A stretch of 64,000 bases of DNA, taken from Cristatella mucedo. Taxonomy: Eukaryota > Bryozoa > Phylactolaemata > Cristatellidae. A program made the translations under genes and the position numbers. A model generated the notes under the pieces. That model saw only the letters and a program-made list of their open reading frames with translations, was not told where the DNA came from and made no database searches. The stretch covers positions 1,601,001 through 1,665,000 of the forward strand of contig WPIO01000086.1 in the NCBI GenBank assembly GCA_009760855.2, read 5' to 3'. This document shows positions 43,261 through 53,718 of this stretch, in pieces (the first letter of the stretch is position 1; every line of letters starts with the position of its first letter).

Positions 43261-44814
43261 CAATCCAGCCACCGGGATGAGAGACGCTTGGTAACGATAA
43301 CGTGAATTGATTGACGCCGGCACCTCAGCGGAAGAGCGTCATACCTTCTAATCGCACAAGAATTCTTATGTATAACGGCGTAATATGTATTAGCTCCCTA
43401 TGATTATAATCCCGTCGCAGAGCATGTAATGATAAGATTATTATTAATCGCAGGAAACTGCTTCTATTTTACATAATTGAATGCCAATATTAGGTTGAGC
43501 ACAATTTTGGCTGCAGAGATTCACGGTCCGAATTTAAATAATTTGAATTCATGTTTCTAATTTCTAATCAATGGCTTGTAGAACTCTGCTATTAAGATAC
43601 TTGGTATGCTCACCTGCTGAGTTTTTACCTTATAAAAGTCTCAGAGACTAATTACAGTTCTTAAGCCTTTGGCAGTAACCTCTGATAGTAGATTAGTGAC
43701 AGGTATCAATGTTTCGAACAGTTGCACTAACAGATCAGAGAGACAGATAGGCTGTGTGATTCCAAGCTAGGCACTTCAACCTGCTTTCAGTGCCTGCCGC
43801 TTCATCATCTTACTCTCGGCAGCATTACTATCGATCCGCAGTGCGAATGTCCAAGTTCACCACGGGCGTTGCTGCTCTTGCGTCTAACGAACGATTAAAC
43901 TTTCTTGCTTTCAAAATTCTTAAAAGACCACTTTCAACTTAGGCTCTTTTTCTTGAGAAGTCGCTTGAATTTTCCTAATCTCCACACCGCTTTCATAAAG
44001 CCGTCCGCTGAGATTAGCAGTCACTCATGGTTGGGATATAAACATTCACCTGCTAAACTTTCTACGCTCACATGTTTGGACAGTAGCAAAAGGAGGCGAA
44101 CGTCACAGGAAAACTGCATCAACGTATTTAAGAGCGACGGAGATCAAGTGCACTGAGTCTACTGTAACTCTTTTGAGGTCAACTTGTGAGATGCAGTTTT
44201 AAGCACCCAAGTAGTGGAAGACTCGAAGCAGCAGTAACTCAAGCAAACTCAAAATTCATTCTTTATCGAGCCCAAGTGTTTATTTTTAAACATAAAAAGC
44301 TCAGAAATCAAGGTTCCAAGGAAGTTCAAAGCTTGCTTTCCGTCACTTGAATTCGGTTACTGAGCTCTCCAGGCGCCACCTGTATAGAAAAGGTGGCTAA
44401 CCCTTTCCACTTTGCCTTCATGGCACCAGCTTGGGTAGCTAAGAGGCCTCATGGGATCTGAGCATTCGGTGTAGTCCAGACGACCGGTGGTGCTAGTTAA
44501 GGCAAATGAGAGTTATATCGTGCATTAATCGAGCCTTGCTGTAGTCGCATACCTGCAACAGTCAGGCACAACCTGAAATGGCGATGTTTAGGCTAGCCCG
44601 TGAGACAGTGGATCCTACTATAAGTAAGGTGAGGCCACAAGTTTGAACGAAAGATCGTAACAAGGCGTTCTAGGCATTACAACTGCTCGGTAGCTACACG
44701 GGTATGGCGAGGTGTTAACCGGGATGGCCATATTTCCAAAAGGGTCAGACAGAGGTGTCAGATACGTACAGCATTTACTTACAGGCAACAGGGTAATGAT
44801 GATAAACACAATGC
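43261..44814. other. No supported gene
   Basis: About 1.5 kb. The 83-residue plus frame at 43905-44156 has no motif. No repeat match noticed. Confidence 0.4.
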
Positions 44815-45300
44815 TGGAATACATTTTATATGACACCATCTGAGAACTTAATCTCTTTCTAGGCACTTTACATTTGCAGCCGGGGAAGCACGATCGAATA
44901 ATTAGTGTTGGCATGCCTAATGACAGCATGCATAGCATTGCTAAAATTGACGTGCCCACAACCACCATCTAAATGTGGGCGCTTGCAGCATGCATAAGTT
45001 CAGATCATTAAGAAAGAATTAAAAGAACACTAAGTTGCCGTATGTGTAAAAATGTAAGCCCAGAACCCGTCTAGTTATGACATGAGCCAATAAGGACAGT
45101 AACAAGCGCGAAAAGAACGGTACTTGGCACAGTGCCCTCAGATACCCTGTACATAAGAGGTTCCTATCATGATCTGTGTCAATTTAAGACACTCAGTAGT
45201 CTCTCACTGAGCCAAGCCCTAAACCATGGCATTGCATTGCCAGCCATGCCCGGGCGAAATATGAGGCGCTCAACAAAGAATTGGTGATCGGTGTATTGCT
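44815..45300 (-). mobile_element. L2-A LINE relic with internal deletion
   Basis: A decayed tail (CTGAGAACTTAATCTCTTTC, TAGGCACTTTACATTTGC) is followed after about 200 bp by RT text: AGCGCGAAAAGAACGGTACT, TGGCACAGTGCCCTCAGATA, CCAGCCATGCCCGGGCGAAA, ATGAGGCGCTCAACAAAGAA. These match 33400-33600 in order, so the C-terminal part was deleted. Confidence 0.7.
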
Positions 45301-45492
45301 CGTGAACGTCAACAAAAGAATCACCTGCTTAAAAAATAACCGCTTGTGGGTGACGTCTCTCTCCATTTTTCTACGGCTAATCCCTTTTAGTCTCACGATA
45401 GTTATCAAGGAGCTCCCAGAGCCCCAGGAGGCACAGTCAATATCTGGTTATAGCACTGGCATGCGCTCCACAATTGCACAAGCCTTACTGAC

Positions 45493-46060
45493 CTGTTCTT
45501 TGTATACCTCCTGGCTGCATTGTAGTGGTGCTGCCACATCTGCTGCTGCTTGGGAATCTAAGCGAGTTGTTCGCCGTCCCACTACTCCTCCTGTGTATGT
45601 CTTTGACGTCGCTCGCCCCCAAAGACTCGTCAGTACCTTCGTTACTAGAATCGTCGAAGTATTGAGTAATGTCGTAGGTGAAGCTCATACCGGTACCAAC
45701 GCTGTGATCGCATGTCAAAGGACTGAATTCCGAGGTTACTCCGCCCGCCGTCAAAGGCGCTCCGTATCCGTAAAATGCCGTCATTGGCGAGCCCACTCCA
45801 CATGCGGCGGTCGATAGGCTGGCGTCATTGCCAGTCGTCCTGCCCGTCGGGAACAGTGACTGCTGCTACACCATCTGCAGCTGGTCGTCGCTTGACCAGA
45901 GGAAGCTCCCCAGTTAAGGCCAGCCCATTAACTGCCTGTTGCAGCCGTCTCTACCGCTATCGCTGCCACTATCTCTGCTGCCACTTCCGTCTCCTGGTGC
46001 CGATGCGCTGAAGTTGGTAACCTGTTCATCTCTCGTAGAAAACATCATATCGCCTGACTT
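45493..46060 (-). CDS. Possible internal exon of a regulatory-type gene (two in-frame stops)
   Basis: In one minus frame from about 46060: GDMMFSTRDEQVTNFSASAP, GDGSGSRDSGSDSGRDG, two stops (about 45925 and 45866), then SLFPTGRTTGNDASLSTAAC, MTAFYGYGAPLTAGGVTSEF, YDITQYFDDSSNEGTDESLG and ASDVKDIHRRSSG, ending MQPGGIQRTG at CAG|GTCAGT, a strong donor (phase 1). Exon 41572-41528 begins in the matching phase, so the two could be joined over a 3.9-kb intron that holds an L2-A relic. The competing 178-residue plus frame (45281-45817) starts in that LINE relic and looks less protein-like. Stops make decay or wrong exon limits likely. Confidence 0.3.
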
Positions 46061-46350
46061 TTTAAATGGCATATGACACAGAACGCTAGTAAAGGAAACA
46101 AATTGACTAACCTTGTGCTTGATTTGACAGCTTTCGAAATGCTGTGTCGTTGAAACGGAGGTGTGCCGGCGTACTTGGAATCAGCCCACGTCCAGCTGCC
46201 GAGCATCAACGGATCACGACTCGCCGATAGAATGGTACGAGAATGCGGCTCATGACTTTGAGAACCACCCGGATATGACTCGTGGAACCTGAGAGCCTCA
46301 CTAACCGTTTAATAGGCCTGCCATTTGCTGATTGGTCGCCTTCCACATCC
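46060..46350 (-). CDS. Possible coding exon upstream of the 45.5-kb exon
   Basis: A minus frame starting after CTCTCAG (about 46291) reads FHESYPGGSQSHEPHSRTIL, SASRDPLMLGSWTWADSKYA, GTPPFQRHSISKAVKSSTR and meets AAG|GTTAGT, a donor-like site near 46112. Its phase does not agree with the next exon unless a base is missing or a small exon intervenes. About 60 codons; tentative. Confidence 0.25.
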
Positions 46351-46391
46351 TTCCAGGTTGCCCGTTGAATCGCTCTATGTGTAGCTGCCAG

Positions 46392-46697
46392 CTATTGGTT
46401 CAGCGAAGTGTGACCATTGCCAGTCACCCAGGCGGCACAGCTCAGCCCGATATTTCTAATACTGCGACCCTTTTGTTCGTCTGATTTCGAATAGCGGCAC
46501 CAACTGTTTGCTAACAGGTGAACTGCCTTGACGCCATCCCGCTCGGCCGCCTCGTTTTTAGTGGAACGGTCAGCGGTTTTCAGTAAGTCATTGTGGAACT
46601 CACTATCAATTGACTGAATCAGTCTAGTCTCTAAATACAGAGTGCTAGCCGGATTGGCAGATCGAGAAGCAGTTGCAAATGCAATCGCCAGCCAGAG
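46392..46697 (-). other. 101-codon minus-strand open frame without ATG
   Basis: Stop-free between TAA (46700-46698) and TAG (46394-46392). Includes LIQSIDSEFHNDLLKTADRS, TKNEAAERDGVKAVHLLANS and CRYSKSDEQKGRSIRNIGLS. Lacking a Met, it would be an internal exon. Frames of this length are expected by chance tens of times in this window, so it is listed only because of its position next to other candidate exons. Confidence 0.2.
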
Positions 46698-46893
46698 TTA
46701 CTCAGAAACAGCATGGAAAACAGCTGACAGGCAACCGTGACACCAGCAGTAGGAGTGGCATCGATGGTAGCCGGTACGGCAATAGAAAATGAAATACAGT
46801 AACAGTCCGTATTTATAGCTGCAGTTGCTGCCAATTTCCGGCCGTTTGGTAGCTACATCCGATGCAAAGCCGTTTTGAGGTACTCAGATTGGG

Positions 46894-47150
46894 CTATACT
46901 TCCAGGACGACTGGTAAGCAATCGGACTTCAGCGGAACATTTACAGTCAAATTAGTTGGATTTGTAACATGATCGGTGGTCGACACTGTGACACCGTTTT
47001 CTATGGAAAAGAAAATGAGCTGACAAAGTTTCCTGAGTTTGATTAGCTGCAGCTCCACTTTTCTCACAAGCGGCACGGAAGTTTTGGAGATGTATTTAAA
47101 AGCGCCTTCAGTATGGCTGCATATCGAAATATAGAGCGGTCTTTTTCATG
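46894..47150 (-). other. Minus-strand open frame, candidate upstream exon
   Basis: Stop-free stretch of about 85 codons with PLYISICSHTEGAFKYISKT, SVPLVRKVELQLIKLRKLCQ, LIFFSIENGVTVSTTDHVTN and stop after VVLEV. An internal Met gives 60 residues. No domain recognised and no clear splice sites. Confidence 0.2.
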
Positions 47151-47439
47151 CTACTCTAGGATACACTCGAGGCAAAGATCCAGGACTTTATTTTTAATTC
47201 AGGTCTCCTCTGATGGAAGAGCGTACAGGTTTGGTGGTTGATTTATTACTCCATGTCACCCAAACAAGCCAACATATTTGCGTGTAACCCTAGGGAGATT
47301 AGCAGAGCCCGTTTACAGCATAACCACCATTCGGCATGCATTCAGTATCAATTTAATTTACGTTACAAAACAAAGAGGAAGTATTTAGCCTAGCAGATTA
47401 ATGATAGCAGCTGAGGTAATTCCTAAGGAAGTACATGCA

Positions 47440-47990
47440 GTTCAGGATTGCTGGTAATGAAGTTCTATAATTGGCAGCAAGACATTAGTAGTCGTGGCGC
47501 AATAATCTTGGGAGTTGCACAGTCTAGGACCTTCGGCGCAAAACCTTCTGACGCCGACGGTGTTCATTGGAAAAACAGAACAGCGAATATATCGTCCCTA
47601 AAAAACTGGAGGACACGAGGAAGCTGAAATCTTTTCAGCAGCCAGGTAGGTTTGCCGGCGCCAAGCTGTGAGGAGTCTTGTGATTCAGCGTGAGAACTGT
47701 GCTCTGTGTCTATTTTAGGATCTGGCAGCTATCAAAGCTCTTTTCTCAAAGCAAAAGTTTTGTCAGACCTAAGGATTGGCAAACGAGCACTTCTGCCATA
47801 GGAATAGCTAGCTGCAGCGGCATATTCTCTCACTTAATAGCCCAGCTCAACGGGGATTTCTATAATCTTAACGAGGTGGTACTGAGAATCCACTGAAATA
47901 TTTCAAGAGGTGCAGACTGGTGAGCTAAAGGTGACCAAAGTGAAAAGCGACGCTTCGTGTCATCATATGAAGTAGAGCTGCTGCTCTAGT
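47440..47990 (-). mobile_element. L2-B LINE relic, C-terminal part
   Basis: Follows 21550-22010 in order with many changes: ATGCAGTTCAGGATTGCTGG, TTGGGAGTTGCACAGTCTAG, TCAGCGTGAGAACTGTGCTC, CAGCGGCATATTCTCTCACT, AATAGCCCAGCTCAACGG. No frame survives. A short plus-strand L2-B-like piece (GACTGCGGAACTCACTTCCA) lies at about 48090-48120. Confidence 0.6.
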
Positions 47991-48630
47991 CTAGCCAGGT
48001 TCCGCTTTGGTCCTTTATTGAAATTACTTTAGCAAAGCCATTACTCCATCTTTTAACGTTGGCGGCGGAGGATTTTGCTATTCGGGTTCAAGACTGCGGA
48101 ACTCACTTCCACAGTACCTAGCTTATGGCAACCACGCTCATGCTCCCAAATACGGTAAACAGTTTGCTGTGGTCCTGAGCCGCTATTGTAATCATACTTA
48201 TATACTTATATTTCTCTCAGTTTCGAAGGATGAAGTATTTTATCTGCTTAAATACATAGCCTATGCCGATTTGGATTTTCATAAGCAATACAAATGTTTC
48301 GTACGTGATGCCAACACAGCCTATCTGGCCTCGAGGAGTCACCGACAGACATGCAGACCTTGTTCGCACTGAAATAGTTCTTGTTCACAATGCTAGCGTG
48401 GCGGTACATATTTGTAGTAAAAATGTGCATCAAAATGACTACTAAATGTTTTCATAGAACAGATAGCGATTGACAGCATTGCAGTCACAACGAATAAAAA
48501 CTACGACTTAGTGCAGCAAAAGAAACGCTTGAAATTCAAGAGACGATAGAGCCTAAGTAGATTAGGAATGCAAACACGTGTTATGCTAGCAGTTGCTGAG
48601 GGGCAAGATAATTTAATTAATACGAGCCGT
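47991..48630. other. No supported gene
   Basis: Short frames only (48169-48372 and overlaps). Apart from the small L2-B scrap near 48100 nothing is recognised. Confidence 0.4.
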
Positions 48631-48811
48631 AATGGCACACTAAGTAAGGCGGTTGCTTTCACGACCTCGGTCCTGAGGTTGTTGGTTTGATTCCTATGGT
48701 GGGCGATTCTTTATCGTCACTGCAAGTGGTGGTGAGATCCGTAAAGGCTCTTCTATCGCTATACAAAAAGACGCCGTTTAATCAGCAAGGATTTATTTAT
48801 TTATTATTTAT
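48631..48811 (+). mobile_element. SINE-B, best copy
   Basis: TGGCACACTAAGTAAGGCGG (A box region, from 48633), GACCTCGGTCCTGAGGTTGT, GGTTTGATTCC (B box, 48684-48694), then GTCACTGCAAGTGGTGGTGA, TCCGTAAAGGCTCTTCTATC, GCTATACAAAAAGACGCCGT, TTAATCAGCAAGGATTTATT and a TTTATT-rich end. A and B boxes are about 40 bp apart, as in tRNA-derived SINEs. The 3' end does not carry the L2-A hairpin. Confidence 0.8.
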
Positions 48812-49248
48812 GTGACTGGCAACTGCGGTTGTATATTTTATTAGGGTATATATTATGATCAGTTTATGAGTTAATTGGTATTATTGCTCAACGAGTTATT
48901 TGTTAATAGGGTGAGTCACTGCCTTCCCAGGAACTGGTGGTGGGAAACAGCGAGGAAGCGAGGTCGGCTGTATGGTGTAGTGCTGAAAGCGTTGAAGGAA
49001 TGCACTAATGCGGAAGCCCCCATTGGTTTTCGCCTTTCATTGTTTCTATAATTGCGCGAGTTTTTAGCAGAGCGTCAGCATGCGATAAGTATAAGTAAAT
49101 GTAGAATGAGCAACAGTAGTGTGGGTAAACTCTGCATTAGCGAACACGAACTGTTGCCTAAATTTTGTTTACTTTTCGCAAATGCTATTTAGTCATGAAT
49201 ACAGCTATTAGTTTGACATATATATTTGTAAATATATATATGTTTATA
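48812..49248. other. No supported gene
   Basis: About 440 bases without a frame or repeat I can support. Confidence 0.4.
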
Positions 49249-49392
49249 TTGATTTCATTTGCATAGCGCTCTAAGAAAACTCTTTATCTATTGAGGCGCT
49301 TCACATACGCCTCAGATCTCGTACCACGACCTCAACCTAATCTTGGTCGGGGCAACCACCTTAAGCCCTGGACCTAACCAGCTAGGGATGCG
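49249..49392 (-). mobile_element. SINE-A copy
   Basis: On minus: GCTGGTTAGGTCCAGGGCTT, AAGGTGGTTGCCCCGACCAA, GGTCGTGGTACGAGATCTGA, then GAAGCGCCTCAATAGATAAA, GAGTTTTCTTAGAGCGCTAT and GCAAATGAAATC. The GAAGCGCC..AGAGCGCT end is the L2-A type hairpin. Followed by AT-rich sequence. Confidence 0.7.
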
Positions 49393-50319
49393 GCTTAGCC
49401 GAGACCTCAAAGAGAGCAGCGTCAAAGAAGCACGAAAGAGCTCTGAGCTATAGCTACAGCTGTAGCTTTAGCTGTAGAGAGATATATATATGTATGAAAT
49501 AGGAGTATAATTTTAGCGGCAGCAGATAGATGAAAGCGCTATTAGAAGTTGACTCTCAGTTGCCTTGAGCCGTTTTGGACACAGGTGCGTTACCAAAACA
49601 ATTTCCTGTTTAAGCACGGGACAGCCGAAGCACTTAGCGATAAATAATTCTGCTAGAGTTAAGTGACGATGAGCTATGGATTGGAGCGCTGGCTTAACTC
49701 ATATCCGCTGTGAGTATCGCTTCTTCCTTAATTTTACTTGCGTATCCCGAAGCCCGTATAGTATATCCGCTGAATGAGGCAGACATCTTCGCCTGTAGTA
49801 GGCCATTACAGCGTAGCTCCTCGGCGTATGATGGACTATGAAAAATGAGTGAGGGAAACAAAATACGAATCTAGAATGAACTTCGTTTTCCGGGGCAGGC
49901 CTGGAGCCAAGCAATTCCTGTCCCTAGAGAGGTAAATCTAAGGTAAGCCAAGATGATGTATTGCAGAGCCTTTTGTTGGCCAATACCGGGATTTAGGGTC
50001 GAGCCTCGTTCCTGATAGAAATGAATGATTACACCTAACATTAATTCAATTTTATGAAATTGAGAAGCATTGAGTCTAAAACCCACAGCCTGGTCTGCTG
50101 CCTTCACCATCGGTCTGTCCGATTAACCCAACGGAAGTGGGCTTCTCGTGCAGCTGCAGCAACCGGGAGCAACGCCAGCACGTGGCAGCTGGCAACCGTC
50201 AGCCGAATGTAGCAGGTCATAAATGCTGATCTACACATAGTTGTGAGCCATTCGTTCACTTCAAATTTTCTTGCCATGATCTTCAAGTGGCTGCAACAAT
50301 GACATTGAAAATGTAATTA
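49393..50319. other. Unassigned; overlapping short minus frames
   Basis: 49452-49467 is a 16-bp perfect palindrome (AGCTACAGCTGTAGCT) in a TAGCT-rich run. Three successive minus frames (50286-50104, 50110-49871, 49914-49699) overlap, which could be a frameshifted coding relic, but none has a known motif and lengths are within chance. Confidence 0.3.
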
Positions 50320-51140
50320 CACTTAAAGCACACCCTCAGAGAATTAATAACGACCAGCTGATGTGTCTTAAGTAATAAAGGAGGCACAGTTGAACGGTTA
50401 CAGTAAGTTTAGAAAGGACATGCACACGGCCTGAATGCATGCATTTTTGGTGGCGGCATGTACACAAAGGACGAATGACAAAAAGACAATAAATGCTTCG
50501 AAAGAAATTTTGATTTTTCAGGAAATTTAAAGTGGCCACATATCTAGGGACATCATGATGCCAGTCTGAGGTCACTACCCCATGTTGGCAAAATGTAAAC
50601 TACAGGCAAACTTACCAAATGTTTGCTGTGTACATGCAAGCTTTGTGTAAACGAATATATTAAAGCGTTTCTTACGATGCCAAGCCTAATTACGGTGTAG
50701 ATCTATGGGTAGGCTTAAGGCGAAGACTTAAAACCTAGAAGCTGGTGACCATAATCCTCATGCTAACACGCCGCTTAACGGAAAACCAGCTCGCGTCAGA
50801 AAAAATGTTCTTATCTCTCCACTAAGAAGCTTGCAACGGATAGGCTTTGCTGCACTAAAAGTAAACACCCCATTTAACTGGATCGTACATCTGCAAGCCG
50901 TGGGTTACTCATAGGAGACTCGATATCACAAATGCATCGACCGATTGCCATTTAGTATCCCTATCTGACCAACTTCGAATGTCCGCGATTTTATGCAGCT
51001 GAAACAAGATAGACTTCGCAGTTAAACCAACGCGGTTATCAAGTCGTAGGAAACTTAGAAATACTACGTGTAGATGTGAATTTGTTTGCATGCAAAAATG
51101 CACCGAATGATCGTTAAGGAGTACGATCAGTTAGGCCTCA
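50320..51140 (-). mobile_element. L2-A LINE relic
   Basis: A decayed tail (AAAGCACACCCTCAGAGAAT) and 3' UTR words (GGACATGCACACGGCCTGAA) at the left. At the right GACTCGATATCACAAATGCA, TATCCCTATCTGACCAACTT and ATTTTATGCAGCTGAAACAA match 32945-33040. Frames are lost. Confidence 0.6.
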
Positions 51141-52599
51141 AGTGCTGAAGTTGTACTCTTTACGCGAGGTTGACCGGAGGAGTAAATAACTTAACGTCCC
51201 AATTGAGCAACCATATACTGCATATTTCAGTCTTAGTCTTTAAGCACTAAGCTACAGTAGGTTTATCATGCTTTCAGAACTAGTCAAGATGCACGGTTCT
51301 TAGATTAAGCGAGCTCAAAATCTTTGCAGGCATCTCAGGCTCGAGTAAGTTAAAGACTGTTGCTGCATTCGGCTGCAGTCTGAACGAACTAGGCAATCTA
51401 ACACTGCTGCGGGAACATAGTTCACTGCACCCAATCAGCAGATATTAGGAATTTGAGTTTTTTTGTTTTATGCACCTGAAGGCGCTCAAAAAAGTGACTT
51501 AATGTCGGAAATGATTGTGGCACTTGATAGCTTTACTCACAACCGCTTTATTGAATCGATTAAGTCTCAGTTTCCGGTATGCTAGTTATTCGCCGATGCA
51601 CAATTACGTGCATTTGCGATCTCCAGCAGCTGTCGTGATTTCAAGGTCAAGCGACAGTGCCAGCAGCTGCAGCAGTGGCATAAAACTAGCCCATTTGGCC
51701 TAAGAATGGAAACCGTAGTGCCACCTCACGGTGATAGCAGCAGTTCATTTTGAGGTCGTGCCCTGTGTTCACCTTAAGCAGTGCACTTAAACTTTGTAGG
51801 CATGCTTCTTGGCTAAGCAGATTGTGTTGAATGCAAGCAAGCAGTGATGAGGCTCGAAGTGGTCAAAGATTGGGAAGAACCTCGTTAGCACCCAACTTCA
51901 TTTTATGGAAATCTGTCAAAAAGGTCATAGACAGCTTTTTAGTACCTGTGAGCACGTTGTAATTCCAGCTTATGATGTCACCTAGGTCTTGCGACACCTC
52001 ATGTTTGAGTGACCAGATTTAGTTATATTATCAAAATGGGACTATTTACAGCCCCGTTTGCAGATAACGACTGCAGAAAAAGGGCATGCATTTTTATGTA
52101 AACTGCACAACGGTTACCCAGCACACCTGGGCTCTCAGAAGCAAGTGTTGCTTACACTGGTTTGAATAATCATAAGAGTGGCGTGACGTCACCCTAATCT
52201 AAATCTTAAAAAATTCGATGACTAAAGGAACTGCTAACTGGCAGCCGAAGACTCGAATAAAGTTACTTAATTATAGCAGTATCCAAGCTTGCTTTGGCGG
52301 CGAGCCACTGGTTCCTCAACAGCCATTTGACTTCTTTTTGTGGCGATCTATTACTGGTATTGCTTATTTGGTCACGAATAAAAATGGCACTGCGGAAGGT
52401 TTTGTTCGAATCTTTAGCAAATATCTACTTCCTGGTCAGGGATAAGCCTACCCTGACCCCTACGGTTGAGGAAAAGAGCATTAGCGGGGGTTACCCAGCG
52501 GGTAGAGCTTTCGCTCAGCTTGAATGCACCAGATAGGTTTTACTGTTATAGATTTATGTTTCTTTCTTTACTGCTGTTTCTCTTAGCAGTAATACCACT
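51141..52599. other. No supported gene
   Basis: About 1.5 kb. Plus frames at 52218-52445 and 52294-52536 overlap and have no known motif. 52490-52525 (TTACCCAGCGGGTAGAGCTT) recalls a tRNA A box but no B box follows. Confidence 0.4.
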
Positions 52600-53304
52600 A
52601 TCCTGACACTTAGCAGAGCACACCATCCTGTAGAGGTCTCACAATGATCTATAAACAGGGACTAAGAAAATTTTCTCCAGCCACTTGACACGCCCTATGT
52701 ATTCTAACCTGGACATTAAGAAAGTGTGTAGTACGTCAAGTTTCTGCTAGCGATTTGAGAGAGATTGGTGCACCAGGGATATGTCCCTGGTGAGGAGAGA
52801 CACTACGTTCTTAACCTGGGCACGTGGGTAGGCAATGCCCTGGGGGCCCCGTGATAAAAGTGAGCTTCTTGTTCTAAAAACATTGGACATTTTCCCCCAG
52901 TGTTTATGAATGAGCTGCCTTGCATTTCGGTCACATGCCTTACCAGGGTCCCACATTTCTTGGGACCTTATAACAGATCAATACTGGTGGCAACTTGGTT
53001 GGCCCTGTTGAGCTGTCGCCGAAGCAACGCCGGAGAACCGGCGAAAATAATGAGGTCATCGGCTTAGCCAGAGTCCGCAAGATTGGCCAATCCAAGAACG
53101 TAGTCATGTCAGTTGGTCTTTGCCGCCAGTTTGCGTACCAGGGAAGAGAGTTAGTGGGTGCAGATTCCCTGGCGGGCATACGCCACCGCCTGGAACGGGT
53201 CGAGTGAGTAAAAGACAACCCAAAGATCAATCGAGGGGCCAGCATGTAAACCTATAACAAAGTGACAAAATATTCGCCCTAACCGAGATGGGACGACGAC
53301 GCGA
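52600..53304 (-). mobile_element. Family D, 3' part of a copy split by L2-B
   Basis: 52615-52730 matches 31750-31870 (AGCACACCATCCTG, then a CCACTTGA word). The remainder continues leftward from the RT at 53720-54250. The element is interrupted by the L2-B piece at 53305-53718. Confidence 0.6.
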
Positions 53305-53718
53305 AGAACTGCTGCATCAGTTTCAGCCTGTTCTCGCCCTCAGGTCATGTGTGGACAATAAATTAGCTGTCCCATTAACCCGCTTAATAAGAGTTGGCGA
53401 CAGAAGCTTTAGCTCTGCAGGTCCTAGACTGTGGAACTCTCTTCAACAATTCTTACGTAACGACAACTCCTCTCCAACTGCCGACTATTGCACATCTTTT
53501 TCAGCGGTCCTGAAATGCTACTTCTATGCTACTCACTACCTCAACTGCTCTCCTGACCCTGCTATGCTTCCCACTTTCTCTTTATGCGTGAGATGAAGCC
53601 TGTTGGCTACCGAATGCATACCGAAAGCCGCTTAGGCTGTGAGTGCGCTATACAAAACTCTCCTGCGTAACACCCACATGGTCTTTGTGACTTTGTGGAT
53701 TTACTGACGGAGATACAT
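53305..53718 (+). mobile_element. L2-B 3' end nested in family D
   Basis: Plus-strand 5'-truncated copy beginning at GAACTGCTGCATCAGTTTCA. Frame 53288-53596 reads LHQFQPVLALRSCVDNKLAV, FSSAGPRLWNSLQQFLRND and LNCSPDPAMLPTFSLC. It ends ACTGACGGAGATACAT, the standard L2-B end. Confidence 0.85.

Noticed and set aside
45281-45817. 178-residue plus-strand frame
   Set aside because: It begins inside an antisense L2-A relic and enters GC-rich DNA with few stops. About one frame of this length is expected by chance, and the minus frame here looks more protein-like and has a good donor.
52490-52540. tRNA-like A box GGTTACCCAGCGGGTAGAGC
   Set aside because: No B box at a proper distance.
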